Shown piece by piece: positions 45,291 to 55,280 of a stretch of DNA of 64,000 bases (positions within the stretch are counted from its first letter, which is position 1; each line of letters starts with the position of its first letter). The stretch lies in assembly GCA_910585805.1 (NCBI GenBank), contig CAJUFB010000013.1, positions 13,481-77,480 on the forward strand. The letters run 5' to 3'. The notes under the pieces were generated by a model, which saw only the letters and a list, made by a program, of their open reading frames with translations, searched no databases and was not told the origin of the DNA. Made by a program: the position numbers and the translations under genes. This stretch comes from an uncultured Acetatifactor sp. GTDB lineage: Bacteria > Bacillota > Clostridia > Lachnospirales > Lachnospiraceae.

Positions 45291-47294
45291 TCAGGGAGTG
45301 CAGCGACTGACTTCCTCCGGGAAATAAATGTCATACCATACCAGAAAAGCATAAACCGCCCACAGCTTCCGGTTGGTATTGCCCCGTTGGCAGCCGCGTC
45401 CGGCCATCAGTTCGTCCAACGCTTCCCGGTGAAAGAATTTCTCTGCGGCAGGAGAATGGAATGCCCGGTTTATGGCTTCGGAGCCGGTTTCCGAGGTCAG
45501 AAAGTGGCTCAGGGGAACCGGGAATCCCAGCTTTCTGCGGCTGGAGCTGGCTGCGGGCAGATGGCGTGCTGCTACCTGGCGGAACAGGTATTTTGACACC
45601 TGCTTCTTTTGTTTGTAATCTGCGGGCAGATGGCGGGCTGCTTCAAACACTTCTCTGTCCAGATAAGGAACTCGCAGTTCCAGAGAGTGAGCCATGCTCA
45701 TGCGGTCTGCTTTCTGGAGGATATCTCCCGGAAGCCAGTGGAGCAGGTCTATGTACTGCATGCGGCTTGCGTCATCCAATGCGCTGGAAGATTCATAGTC
45801 ACCGGACAGAAGCTCCTGGGGGGACAGGGCCCTGGTTTTGATTTTTAGCAGCCGCTTTCTCTCTTTGACAGTGAACAGATTTGCGTTGCCGATGAAACGC
45901 TCTTCCACGGGCATGCTGCCCCGGATGAGGAAGCTGCGCCCACGCATGTTCGGCAAGTGGCTGGCTAAGCCGGCGATCCCTTTCCGAAGCAGGGAAGGCA
46001 GTTTTTGATACAGATGCAGTGAGTTTGGCTCGCAGTAGATACAATAACCGCCAAATAACTCGTCAGCGCCTTCGCCGGAAACCACCACCTTTACCTGGCG
46101 GGCCGCCTCACGGGAGACAAAGTATAAAGCCACTGCGGAAGGGTCGCCGGAGGGCTCATCCAAATGGTAGAGTACTTCCGGTACGGCATCCCAGAATTCC
46201 CTTTCGGAGATTTGTTTCCCTTTGTGGGAAAGCTTCAGTTCTTCGGCAAGTTCTTTGGCAAGGGGCATTTCATTATAACGGGTCTGGCCTTTGCCGAATC
46301 CCACGGTGAAGGTTTTGCTTCCTGTAAACTCGGCCGCCACCAGGCTGGAGTCCACTCCGCCGGACAGAAAGGCGCCTACTTCCACGTCCGCTGTCATATG
46401 CGTTTTCACAGAGTCGCCGATTGCCTGGTCCAGGCGGGAGACCCAGCTTTCCATGCTGGTTTTTGGGGCTGTTTTTTTACTTTTTCTGCCTGTTTTTTCG
46501 GAGCATTCCGGATATAATTCCGGCGAAAAGTATTGTGTCAGTTTCAGGGCGGAAGTCTTCCTGTCATATTTCAGGAAATGTCCCGGCTTAAGCTGACGGA
46601 TACCCTGGAAAAAGGTCTGCTCCAAAGCGGAGTACTGGAAGGAGAGATATTGTTCCAGGGCTTCCGGGTTCAGCTTCTTTTTATAAGAAGGATGGGGAAG
46701 GATTCCTTTGATCTCTGAGGCGAAGACAAAGCAGTCGTCGGTCAGCGCATAGTAAAAGGGCTTGATGCCGAAAGGGTCTCTTGCAGCGTAGAGAGCTTCG
46801 TTTTTCTCATCCCAGATGGCAAAGGCGAACATGCCGCGCAGATGTTCCGGCAAATGAACGCCCCATTCCTCATAACCGTGGAGCAGCACCTCCGAATCTC
46901 CCTGTGTGGAGAAAATATGTCCGGCTTCCAGGAGTTCCTGGCGAAGCTCCTGATAATTATAGATTTCTCCGTTGAACACCAGTACCAGATCTCCGGTTTC
47001 GTTTGCCATGGGCTGTACGCTGCCTTCCAGATCGATGATGCTGAGCCTGCGGAAACCCAGGGCTGCCTTTTGCGACAGCCAGCTTTTTCCCTGGTCCGGG
47101 TCCCGGTGGATCAGGGCAGTCATCATCATTTCAAGAATGTGTTCCCTGGAGATCGGGGCTTTCGGAAGCGGAGCGGCTGGAACTGCGGTTTCCGCTGCTG
47201 TATTTGAGGCCGCTGTACGATTTTGGCCTGATATAGCCGAAGATGCTGCGCTGCTGTAACAGTTTTTTTCTATAAATCCGCATATTCCACACAT
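45291..47294 (-). CDS. asnB: Asparagine synthetase B, glutamine-hydrolysing
   Basis: Converts aspartate to asparagine with glutamine and ATP. The N-terminal class II amidotransferase domain starts MCGICGF with the catalytic Cys2; the synthetase domain has the PP-loop SGGVDSSLVA and the C-terminal part GDILQKADRMSMAHSLELRVP. The 667-residue chain is longer than usual because about 35 Ala/Ser/Thr-rich residues (about 12-48) are inserted just after the Cys2 loop, before ISREHILEMMMTALIHRDPDQG. The usual HRGPD is HRDPD here. AAGGAG lies at good spacing before the ATG. It is a single gene; no T-box was recognised in the upstream gap. Confidence 0.93.
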   Translation of the reverse strand: MCGICGFIEKNCYSSAASSAISGQNRTAASNTAAETAVPAAPLPKAPISREHILEMMMTALIHRDPDQGKSWLSQKAALGFRRLSIIDLEGSVQPMANETGDLVLVFNGEIYNYQELRQELLEAGHIFSTQGDSEVLLHGYEEWGVHLPEHLRGMFAFAIWDEKNEALYAARDPFGIKPFYYALTDDCFVFASEIKGILPHPSYKKKLNPEALEQYLSFQYSALEQTFFQGIRQLKPGHFLKYDRKTSALKLTQYFSPELYPECSEKTGRKSKKTAPKTSMESWVSRLDQAIGDSVKTHMTADVEVGAFLSGGVDSSLVAAEFTGSKTFTVGFGKGQTRYNEMPLAKELAEELKLSHKGKQISEREFWDAVPEVLYHLDEPSGDPSAVALYFVSREAARQVKVVVSGEGADELFGGYCIYCEPNSLHLYQKLPSLLRKGIAGLASHLPNMRGRSFLIRGSMPVEERFIGNANLFTVKERKRLLKIKTRALSPQELLSGDYESSSALDDASRMQYIDLLHWLPGDILQKADRMSMAHSLELRVPYLDREVFEAARHLPADYKQKKQVSKYLFRQVAARHLPAASSSRRKLGFPVPLSHFLTSETGSEAINRAFHSPAAEKFFHREALDELMAGRGCQRGNTNRKLWAVYAFLVWYDIYFPEEVSRCTP

Positions 47295-47568
47295 AATAAA
47301 TAACTCCTTTGTATGATTTCCTTTGTTTTATGGAAGTGTCTGCAGGTAACTGATACGGGTTCATAGCCATTTCCCTTGTATTTCCAGGCTTTTCCTGAGT
47401 AAGCTGAGTCACTTGTTTCTGACAATTCCTTATGGATATCAGTTTAACGGAGGGTTATTTCTTATGCATAACAAGGGTGTTTCAAAAATGTATCCGGTTG
47501 TAAACATTTGTGGGAGCCGGTGAAGAAGCTTCCAGTAGTTGAATGCCGCGCAAAAATGTAAGTCTTTA

Positions 47569-49140
47569 CTACAACTCCAGTATAATACACCTTCTGTGGC
47601 AGATGTCACTATCTTCATAAGTCTCCAGCATGATCCGCCTGGTCTGTGCATCATATTCCATGTTCAGCAGATTCTGCACATTTTTGTACAGCAGACGTCT
47701 TTCCGTTCCGTCCGCCGGATACAGATACAGATCCGCAGACTGGATATCCCAATAATTCTGTACGATAAGAGGAGGGGCGCTTCCGCTTACTTTGGAGGCA
47801 TTTTGTGTGGCAGCTCCGTTATTTTCCGTTGCGACGGGTCCGGAGCTGGAGGCCGTGACAAGTACGGCCAGGATATCTCCCGAGTCCATGGGCAGAAAAT
47901 CCCAGACAGGTTCGGGGAAGAGCCGGAACTCAGCCTCCTGTTCCAATGTTTGCACATTCAGGCGGGAGAGGCGGAAAGCATCGCCCATATAGTATAGAAG
48001 ATTTTGGCTCCCGGAGAATTTATATTGAAAATATGGCATATCTTTATAAGAGAAAAGCGATCCAATAAAATGCACATAGGAATTGTCTGTGTAATCCAGG
48101 TCCGGAGGAATCTGAACAGAACTCATGTTCGATTCGGCATTATTTTCATCCTGGCTTGTTCCAAGCAGATACAGTCTGCCGTTTTCCCGCCTCAGGCTGC
48201 GCAGGTTGGCGGAGGTATCTGTATAAGGCTCAGACTCGTCCGGGTCATTTTTGTATTTCAGTTCGACAAAGAAGTCATTGCCGCTATTGCCGTTGTCAAG
48301 GATAAATCTTAACAGACTGGGGGAATCAGCAGCGGGATAAGTACAGAGTTCTGCGGCCCACTGCCATTGGCTGTCTTCCAGGAAGGCATCTACCAGCTCG
48401 TCCGGCGGGCAGATGCGTCCGGAGGAGCCGTTTTTCTGCTGTATCATCCAATATTGTTCTTCCCCCTCCAGGGGAACTTTATGGCAGTCATATATGGGAA
48501 CCAGGCGCTTGTCTCCCAAAATCGTGCACGCCACATCAAAGGTAACCCAGCGTCCGTCAGGGGAAAAGGAACCTTTCAGCTGGTAAGCCGTAAGGAGGCC
48601 TTCATACAGAAGCCGGGGTTCCTGAGAATCGAGGGTATGCAGCCAGACAAAGCAGGTATCCCAGAAGTTGGAACGGACGTAGTTCAGGAGCTGCGTTCCG
48701 TCCGGAGAGGGCAGGAGCTTTTCGGTATAGTAGTCCCCTCTCATTTCGTTCTCCCCGGGGTCAAACCATCCCTCCTGGAAATGGAAATATTCGCCTATGG
48801 TATCGTAAAAACCATAACGGTAATCCACCTGTCTGAAAACCAGTTTTTCAGCGGCATCCTTCTCGTCCAGTGCGGCGATATGGATCTCGTTTTCTCCGCA
48901 GCCAGCCAGAAAGGCACTTTTTGTCAGCAGATCACTGGTGGTGTAAGTGTAGGCATATATTTTTTTAACCGTAAAATCCCTGGACAGATCGGAGGCTTCC
49001 GTCTCTTCTTCGGAAGCCTCCGACCTGGTAAGCAGAAGGGTTTTTTCCTCCGGGGTGCAGCCTGTGAACAGTAAAAGGACTGCAAGTGAAAGGAGAAGGC
49101 GCGGATATTTTTTTGCGTTCTGTCTTATTATAGATATCAT
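47569..49140 (-). CDS. Lipoprotein of unknown function, partner of a two-component system
   Basis: A 523-residue lipoprotein: signal peptide with lipobox LFTGC (Cys28), then an extracellular domain with repeated beta-strand segments and WD40/TolB-like pieces such as GSFSPDGRWVTFDV and SPDGTQLLNYV, suggesting a beta-propeller. It follows the sensor kinase gene (106 bases) on the same strand, so the three genes (regulator, kinase, lipoprotein) probably form an operon. It may be an accessory sensor or the regulated output of the pair. I do not recognise a named family. Confidence 0.75.
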   Translation of the reverse strand: MISIIRQNAKKYPRLLLSLAVLLLFTGCTPEEKTLLLTRSEASEEETEASDLSRDFTVKKIYAYTYTTSDLLTKSAFLAGCGENEIHIAALDEKDAAEKLVFRQVDYRYGFYDTIGEYFHFQEGWFDPGENEMRGDYYTEKLLPSPDGTQLLNYVRSNFWDTCFVWLHTLDSQEPRLLYEGLLTAYQLKGSFSPDGRWVTFDVACTILGDKRLVPIYDCHKVPLEGEEQYWMIQQKNGSSGRICPPDELVDAFLEDSQWQWAAELCTYPAADSPSLLRFILDNGNSGNDFFVELKYKNDPDESEPYTDTSANLRSLRRENGRLYLLGTSQDENNAESNMSSVQIPPDLDYTDNSYVHFIGSLFSYKDMPYFQYKFSGSQNLLYYMGDAFRLSRLNVQTLEQEAEFRLFPEPVWDFLPMDSGDILAVLVTASSSGPVATENNGAATQNASKVSGSAPPLIVQNYWDIQSADLYLYPADGTERRLLYKNVQNLLNMEYDAQTRRIMLETYEDSDICHRRCIILEL

Positions 49141-49245
49141 TTGATCAGGCTCCTGTTCAGCTTTTTTCTGTTCGATCTATAGGATCAGGCCGGCTTTGAC
49201 TGCACTGTGATCTGGTAAATGCGGCGGGTCGGAATCAGGAGATCA

Positions 49246-50787
49246 TCATCCGGGCGTCTGGTTTCGGTTTTGGAGGCCGGACGGTATCCGGACACCGGTT
49301 TCTGCTTTCAGACGGATATAGAATATGGTCTGTACGCCGGGTTTGCTCTTTACATTGATCAGGCCATTGTGCTCATCCATGATCTTTTTACATATGGATA
49401 GGCCTAAACCGGAGCTTCCCTGTTCCCGGGAGTAAGCCTTGTCTACCCGGTAGAAAGGCTCAAATATTTTCTCCTGTTCTTCCCGCTTCAGGCCCTTTCC
49501 GCGGTTGCGGACCGCCAGCCATACGCAGCCCCTTTTTTGGACACCGTCCATGCGGATCGTGGTGTGGCTGTCGCCGTATTTGATGGCGTTGTCCACCAGA
49601 TTGATCAGAACCTGCCGCAGGCGTTCCTCTACGCCCAGAACCCACAGGCTTTCCGGGAAATCCGTTTCAATCTGCATATCGTAGCGTGCAGCTTTGATTT
49701 CCAGCGCCTGAGCCACACTCCGCGCCGTGAGGCTTAAATCCACCGGCTGCCGTTTCATGTAGATGCCTTTGTCGGACATTTCCAGGAGCTGCAATACCAT
49801 CTGGTGCATCCGGGTGCTCTCCTGCAGAATCTGATGCAGACCCTGGTCGGTGAGATTTTTGTCCGCGCCCTGGTCGGCTTCCATGAGCTGGGCATAGCCC
49901 TGGATGGTGGTGAGTGGTGTTTTCAGCTCGTGGGTCATATTGTTATAAAATTCCTGACGGCTGCCCAGCAGCGTAATGATCTGGTCTTTGTCCGCCTGCA
50001 TTTTCTCAAACTGGGAGCCGATCATTTCCAGCATCACGCTGAAGTTCCTGGACAGTTCGCCTACCTCGTCCCGGCGGCCGGAATCTGCCAGCTGGGCAAG
50101 CATCTGCATGTTTACCTCTTCCCTGGACAAATCCCGCACGACCTGCCGGGAGATTTCGGTCAGCTTCCACACAGGTACCAGAAGCCTGTTGATAAAGAAA
50201 GCCAGCAAAATGAAAATAAACACAAATACGGCTGCGGTTGTCTGATATACCAGATGTTCGCTCCGGTTTACCTGGGAAAACATCTGGGAAGTGTCCAGGC
50301 GATAGCGTATCACGCCGAGAGTCCGTTCTTCTATTACCACGGGCATGGAAAAGTAAACCCGCATACTGTCAGAGTCCGGATAGGTCATGGTAAACGCGGC
50401 ATTCCCTTCCAACGCCTGACGCAGGTCGTTGCCGCTGCCTTCTTCCGGAAGCTGGGAATTGCCGGCGAGATACTGGCCGTTGGTATCCAGTACACAGAAA
50501 TCCCTTCCGCCCAGAGGCTTCAGCTCCTGGACAATATCCTCCGCGATCTGCCGGTAGCCTTCCGTATCGTTATTGGCATTCTGGAGCATCAAAAGCTGGC
50601 GTATATAAATAAGGGTATTTCCCTGGCGGTTCTGCAGTTCCCGGGTGATCTGTTCTTCCAGATTCTGCTGAAGCCGGGCATGGATGCTGCCATAGAGGAT
50701 ACAGCCGCCGGCCACAAATAAGATCAGAAGAATCAGCGTCATCTGCCGGCGGATTCCGAAATGATAGGTTTCTTTAACCTGGGACAT
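49246..50787 (-). CDS. Sensor histidine kinase (HAMP, HisKA, HATPase)
   Basis: Membrane kinase of the OmpR-partner type. The 513-residue protein has two transmembrane helices (about 14-35 and about 165-187) around an extracellular sensor domain, a HAMP linker, HisKA with the phospho-acceptor in NNMTHELKTPLTTIQGY, and an ATPase domain with NLVDNAIKYGD and SGLGLSICKKI. Its start overlaps the end of the response regulator by 14 bases, so the pair is co-translated. The signal is unknown; the lipoprotein downstream may take part in sensing. Confidence 0.94.
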   Translation of the reverse strand: MSQVKETYHFGIRRQMTLILLILFVAGGCILYGSIHARLQQNLEEQITRELQNRQGNTLIYIRQLLMLQNANNDTEGYRQIAEDIVQELKPLGGRDFCVLDTNGQYLAGNSQLPEEGSGNDLRQALEGNAAFTMTYPDSDSMRVYFSMPVVIEERTLGVIRYRLDTSQMFSQVNRSEHLVYQTTAAVFVFIFILLAFFINRLLVPVWKLTEISRQVVRDLSREEVNMQMLAQLADSGRRDEVGELSRNFSVMLEMIGSQFEKMQADKDQIITLLGSRQEFYNNMTHELKTPLTTIQGYAQLMEADQGADKNLTDQGLHQILQESTRMHQMVLQLLEMSDKGIYMKRQPVDLSLTARSVAQALEIKAARYDMQIETDFPESLWVLGVEERLRQVLINLVDNAIKYGDSHTTIRMDGVQKRGCVWLAVRNRGKGLKREEQEKIFEPFYRVDKAYSREQGSSGLGLSICKKIMDEHNGLINVKSKPGVQTIFYIRLKAETGVRIPSGLQNRNQTPG

Positions 50788-51454
50788 ATTTGTACCCCAC
50801 TCCGAAGACGGTCACCAGAGAGTCCTCCAGACCGGTTTTTTTCCGGATGCGTTGGACATGGATGTCCACGGTCCTGGTATCTCCGGCGAAATCATAGCCC
50901 CATATCTGGTCTAACAGCGCCGTTCTGGTAAATACCTGGCGAGGATGCTTCAGGAAGCAGACCAGGAGTTCGTATTCCTTTGGCGTCAGGCTCAGGAGGG
51001 TGCCGTCACGGTACACACAGTGTTCCCGCTCCGATATGGTGAGGGAGCCGCAGCACAGCTGGTCGCCGGTATCCATCCCCTGGGATTTGTCGAAACGGCG
51101 CAGAATAGTCCGCACTCTGGCAACAACCTCCCTCAGGTCGAAGGGCTTGGTGATATAATCGTCAGCCCCGGATTCCAGACCGTAGAGCTTGTCCTCCACA
51201 GTCCCTCTGGCGGTGAGCATGATGATGGGAATCCGGTAACGCTCGGTGAGCATTCGGCAGACATCCACACCGCTGATATCCGGCAGCATCCAGTCTAAAA
51301 GCACCAGGTCGGGAGGTTCATGGCATGCGGCAGAGAAGCCTTCGCTGCCTGTGTGGGCACACTGGACCTGGAAGCCTTCTTTTTCAAAGCTGTATTTCAG
51401 AATGTCCGCGATGGGTTTTTCGTCTTCTATGATCAGGATTTTTCTATCTTCCAT
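50774..51454 (-). CDS. OmpR/PhoB-type response regulator
   Basis: A 226-residue regulator with a receiver domain (acidic IIEDE at residues 8-12, phospho-acceptor Asp54 in LVLLDWMLP, Lys in YITKPFDLRE) and a C-terminal winged helix (LTPKEYELLVCFLKHPRQVFTR, RTVDIHVQRIRKKTG). GAGGAAAA precedes the ATG. It is the first gene of the regulator-kinase-lipoprotein operon and is divergent from the metallo-hydrolase gene. Confidence 0.95.
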   Translation of the reverse strand: MEDRKILIIEDEKPIADILKYSFEKEGFQVQCAHTGSEGFSAACHEPPDLVLLDWMLPDISGVDVCRMLTERYRIPIIMLTARGTVEDKLYGLESGADDYITKPFDLREVVARVRTILRRFDKSQGMDTGDQLCCGSLTISEREHCVYRDGTLLSLTPKEYELLVCFLKHPRQVFTRTALLDQIWGYDFAGDTRTVDIHVQRIRKKTGLEDSLVTVFGVGYKYVPG

Positions 51455-51585
51455 TTGTTTTTCCTCGTTTTTTCATTTCCTTTTTAATCTATAAGATAAG
51501 TATAACGCGGATGTCTCGGAATTGTAAATAATGTGTATCTAAAAATTTCCACCTGTGCGGAGAAAATCAAAAACGATAAAATCCG

Positions 51586-51613
51586 TTGTATTTATGAAAA
51601 AAGCAGGTATACT
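51586..51613 (+). promoter_or_regulatory. Promoter of the metallo-hydrolase gene
   Basis: TTGTAT (51586-51591), 16-base spacer, TATACT (51608-51613), in the divergent gap 51455-51790. No other feature was seen in that gap. Confidence 0.5.
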
Positions 51614-51790
51614 GAATATAGAGGCATGTTTTATCATGATTAACGAACAGGTAATCGGAAAATGAATGTGCTCTCAGGCATATATAAATGAAAGGAGCGG
51701 GCTGAGGCAATGCAAGCCTGTCCGATCTGTGTATGCTTATTGAATTTACTACAGAAGATAAAAAAAGCAGAAGACAAAGGAGAACGCGCA

Positions 51791-53047
51791 ATGAAAAAAG
51801 GTAAACTCAGTACATTGCTGGCAATGGCCGCACTGTTGCTGTCCATCCCGGGCTGTGCGGCACCTCAGCCGGCAAATATGCAGGAGGGTGGAAGTTCGGA
51901 GGTTGTTGCTGAAGAATCGGCATCTGGTGTTCAGGGACTGGCAGCAGAGGGGGCGGCGGCAGGGACTTTCGGAGAGGAAGCGGCGGAAGAGCTGGAGATT
52001 CATTTTCTGGATGTGGGACAGGGAGACTGTACGCTGCTGTTCTGCGGCGGGGAAGCGATGCTGATCGATGCCGGAGATAATAACCAGGGTACCAGAATCC
52101 AGAATTACCTTCAGAAACAGGATGTGGAAACATTGAAATATGTGGTATGCACTCATCCGGATGAGGACCATATCGGCGGGATGGATGTTATACTGTATAA
52201 GTTTGACTGTGAAACCATCCTGATGACGGAGGAGGATAAGGATACCAACACGTACAGGGATGTAGCAGATACTATGGAAAACAGGGGATATGAACGGACT
52301 CTGCCGGTGGTGGGGCAGCAGTATTCCCTGGGAGATGCCGATTTTACAATTCTGGCGCCTTCCGGCTTAAGCGGTGACAGCAACAATAATTCCGTTTCTC
52401 TTCTGCTGACCCATGGCAGCAATCGAATTCTTTTTACAGGTGATGCGGAGGAGGAAGAAGAGGAAGAGATGATGGATGGCGGCATCCTGTCCGATGTGGA
52501 TGTCTATAAAGCCGGTCACCATGGAAGCCGCACTTCTTCCTCTGAGAAGCTGTTGGAAACCGTCTCACCCGAGTATGCTGTCATCAGCTGCGGGGAAGGG
52601 AATTCCTACGGGCATCCCCATGCGGAGACAATGAATCAGTTCCGCGCCCGGGGGATACAGGTTTTCCGGACGGATGAACAGGGTACAATCGTCATGACCA
52701 GTGACGGCAGCGAAATTCTGTGGAACTGCAGCCCCTCCGATACCTGGCTGGCAGGAGAACCCACCGGTTCGGCCGAAACGAAGCCGCAGGAGCAGCCTTC
52801 GGAAGAAGCGGGCGTTGCATCCTCCAAAATCACATCGGCAGGGGGAACTGAAGTAACAGCACCCCCTGAGGAAAGGCCCGCTGCGGAAGCCGTTTCCTAC
52901 ATCTGCAATACCAACACAAAAAAATTTCACTATCCGGAGTGCTCCAGTGTAAAGCAGATGAAGGATACGAATAAACTTCCGACAAGTGCAGCAAGGGAGG
53001 AGCTGATAGGCCAGGGCTATGATCCCTGTAAAAAATGCAATCCGTGA
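51791..53047 (+). CDS. ComEC-like metallo-beta-lactamase-fold lipoprotein
   Basis: A 418-residue secreted lipoprotein (signal peptide, lipobox IPGC, Cys22). After an Ala/Glu/Ser linker comes the metallo-beta-lactamase fold related to the C-terminal domain of ComEC: IHFLDVGQGDCTLL, metal motif THPDEDHIGG, FTGDAEEEEEEEM, and KAGHHGSRTSSS. The C-terminus is a small Cys motif domain: YICNTNTKKFHYPECSSV and DPCKKCNP, with four Cys and a His that could bind zinc. AAAGGAG lies eight bases before ATG 51791; the frame upstream of it is not coding. Probable phosphodiesterase or nuclease acting outside the membrane; whether it serves DNA uptake or nutrient recovery is unknown. Confidence 0.85.
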   Translation: MKKGKLSTLLAMAALLLSIPGCAAPQPANMQEGGSSEVVAEESASGVQGLAAEGAAAGTFGEEAAEELEIHFLDVGQGDCTLLFCGGEAMLIDAGDNNQGTRIQNYLQKQDVETLKYVVCTHPDEDHIGGMDVILYKFDCETILMTEEDKDTNTYRDVADTMENRGYERTLPVVGQQYSLGDADFTILAPSGLSGDSNNNSVSLLLTHGSNRILFTGDAEEEEEEEMMDGGILSDVDVYKAGHHGSRTSSSEKLLETVSPEYAVISCGEGNSYGHPHAETMNQFRARGIQVFRTDEQGTIVMTSDGSEILWNCSPSDTWLAGEPTGSAETKPQEQPSEEAGVASSKITSAGGTEVTAPPEERPAAEAVSYICNTNTKKFHYPECSSVKQMKDTNKLPTSAAREELIGQGYDPCKKCNP

Positions 53048-53186
53048 TACATATTTGCCAGGACAGGAGCAGACTGGAATTCATTCAGAAACTATTTCAA
53101 GGGATTTCCGGCATCCCCGCTTAAGGAGTAATACTTTGAGTGTTAATTATTGGGGAAGTTAAGAATGATTTATTTTCACATTCCCC

Positions 53187-53215
53187 TTGACAGATCAGAG
53201 AAGCGGTTATATAAT
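53187..53215 (+). promoter_or_regulatory. Consensus sigma-A promoter of the LRR/VWA/AAA cluster
   Basis: TTGACA (53187-53192), 17-base spacer, TATAAT (53210-53215): a perfect match to both hexamers. It lies inside the longest open frame of the next gene and therefore decides its start. Confidence 0.88.
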
Positions 53216-53293
53216 ACGTGTAAACGAAACGCCTATAGACATATCGTGCGCTGTCAGATCGACGGCAATTACCCTGTAGGAGGAACAGAATCA

Positions 53294-55162
53294 GTGGAAA
53301 ATCGAGAAATCCTGTATGAGTATCAGGATAACCGTTTTGTGCTGGAGCAGCAGAACGGCTGGTATTCCAAATGGACAAATTATTTTATGGTGAAAAAAAT
53401 AATTGTCGTGAACGGGCGGCTGTGCCTGCCCGATTCTTATAGAGGAAATCCGGTGAAAAGGTGGTATATGCATGGCGGGGCGCCGTATCCCATGGTGAAG
53501 GAGCTGTTTATTCCGGGTTCCATAACGGAGATTTCAATTGACAATGCGCTTTTTCCGAATCTGGAAAAGGTAGAAGTGGAGGCGGGGCATTCCGACTTCG
53601 GCACGGACGGGAAGATGCTGTTTTCGGCAGACGGGCGGGAGCTTTTGTACGGCCTGGCGGCGGGTAATCTGGAGAGAGCGGTGGTGCCCGGTGAAGTGCG
53701 CAGGATTCTGCGAAATGCTTTTTCCGGAACTGTATGCCGTGAAATTATATTTGAAAATGCGGATATTTCCGCCGAACGGGATGCTTTTGAAGACTCGGAG
53801 TGGATAAAATGCCAGGGGGAGTACTGTGTTTTGGGGAATCTGTTTTTCAGGCTGAACCGTTCTGTGGAGCATTTGAGGGTTCCGGACGGAATACGAAGAT
53901 TCCACGAGAGCGCATTCTGGAAAGCCGTTCCCAGATATCTGGACACGCCATTGATGCCGTCACGAAGCAATATGGAGGATCTGGGCGGCAGGCGGGGATA
54001 TCGGCAGTGCGAGGAACTGACACTGCGTTCCGCCGGAGCCGGAATTGATATGGAGATGCTGCGCGGCTGGTACGGACTCAGAGCGGTTCATTTTGCAAAA
54101 GAGCATAAAAGGTACTGCTCGGCAGACGGGATTATTTTTTCAAAGGATCGTAAGAGCCTGGAATTTTATCCTCAGGGAAAGCGGGAGAAATCGTATCATA
54201 TTCCGGAAGGCGTGGTGAAGATTGGCCGGCAGGCCTTTCGGGGGCAGAACTATCTGGAGGAGATTTCCATGCCTGACAGCGTGACCACGGTGGGGATGGG
54301 TGCCTTTTATCAGTGCGGTTCTCTGAAAAAAGTGGATTTTTCAGGAAATATCAGGGAGATACCGGATGCCAGCGCGTATCAGAACGGCGGGGTGTTTGAA
54401 CAATGCAAAGCGCTGAAGGAAGTGGTGTTGCCGCGGAAGCTGCAGTATCTGGGGAGCCGCGCTTTTTATGCCAGCGGATTGCGGGAGATCCGGCTGAACG
54501 AAGGGCTGCGGCAGATAGGGGAATATGCCCTTGCCGCCGAGGAGCTGCGGAAGGTCAGCCTGCCCCAGTCTGTGGAACGTCTGGGGAAAGGAGCGCTGCT
54601 GTATGTGTATATGGTGGAGGCCTATGCAGGCACTGCCAGGGGGCTTGTGCCTGCAGTAAATGCGGTATTACCGAATTTTACGGATAAATGCGCAAATCTG
54701 GAATGGGACAGATGCATGGTTTTCGCGCGTCATAAAAGAGGGAACAAGACGGAGAAATTTCTGATTCCCGGGAGCCTGAAGCGCAATGCGGCGTATCATC
54801 TTGATATGGCATGGAACGGAGACCAGATCGACTATGGGGAATATGATGCCTGCTTTGAAGCTATTCAGGATTCGCAGGAACGGATGGAATTTGCGGAGAT
54901 GGGGATCCTGCGGACAAACGGGGAGGAATCACCCTACACGGCATATATGAGGCACTCCGCCCTGAAGATAGCCATGCATCTGGTGGAGGAATCGCAGGAG
55001 AAGGAATTTCTGGCGTTCCTGCAGCGAGGCTATCTGTCGGAATCCGCGCTTTCCAGGCTGCTGAAAATGACGAATCAGAAGCAGTTAACCACCTGCAGTG
55101 CCTACATTTTGAAATATCAGAATGCCCGGGGGAGCAGAAAGAAGAAAAAGTTTACTCTGTAA
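53294..55162 (+). CDS. Cytoplasmic BspA-type leucine-rich-repeat protein
   Basis: A 622-residue protein with LRR_5 (BspA/TpLRR-like) repeats, for example VVKIGRQAFRGQNYLEEISMPDSVTTVGMGAFYQCGSL and LQYLGSRAFYASGLREIRL, followed by a helical C-terminal region (EYDACFEAIQDSQERMEFAEMG... ESALSRLLKMTNQKQL) resembling an ankyrin-like tail, and a basic end. There is no signal peptide, unlike most BspA-type proteins. The start is GTG 53294: GGAGGA lies nine bases upstream and the cluster promoter lies just before it; the TTG at 53150 and ATG at 53165 precede the promoter. It is the first gene of a three-gene set with a VWA protein and a MoxR-type ATPase. It may be the recognition part. Confidence 0.82.
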   Translation: MENREILYEYQDNRFVLEQQNGWYSKWTNYFMVKKIIVVNGRLCLPDSYRGNPVKRWYMHGGAPYPMVKELFIPGSITEISIDNALFPNLEKVEVEAGHSDFGTDGKMLFSADGRELLYGLAAGNLERAVVPGEVRRILRNAFSGTVCREIIFENADISAERDAFEDSEWIKCQGEYCVLGNLFFRLNRSVEHLRVPDGIRRFHESAFWKAVPRYLDTPLMPSRSNMEDLGGRRGYRQCEELTLRSAGAGIDMEMLRGWYGLRAVHFAKEHKRYCSADGIIFSKDRKSLEFYPQGKREKSYHIPEGVVKIGRQAFRGQNYLEEISMPDSVTTVGMGAFYQCGSLKKVDFSGNIREIPDASAYQNGGVFEQCKALKEVVLPRKLQYLGSRAFYASGLREIRLNEGLRQIGEYALAAEELRKVSLPQSVERLGKGALLYVYMVEAYAGTARGLVPAVNAVLPNFTDKCANLEWDRCMVFARHKRGNKTEKFLIPGSLKRNAAYHLDMAWNGDQIDYGEYDACFEAIQDSQERMEFAEMGILRTNGEESPYTAYMRHSALKIAMHLVEESQEKEFLAFLQRGYLSESALSRLLKMTNQKQLTTCSAYILKYQNARGSRKKKKFTL

Positions 55163-55280
55163 AACCGGGACGGAGAGACAGACAGCATCATGCTGAAATG
55201 AGGCTGCGGGTGACCGGAAGGGAAACGGAGCATGTGTGACCGGGAGGACGGAAAACAGGGGCAGACAGGGAGGAAACGGA

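Noticed and set aside
47295..47568. T-box leader upstream of asnB
   Set aside because: The conserved T-box sequence and antiterminator were not found in the gap on the minus strand.
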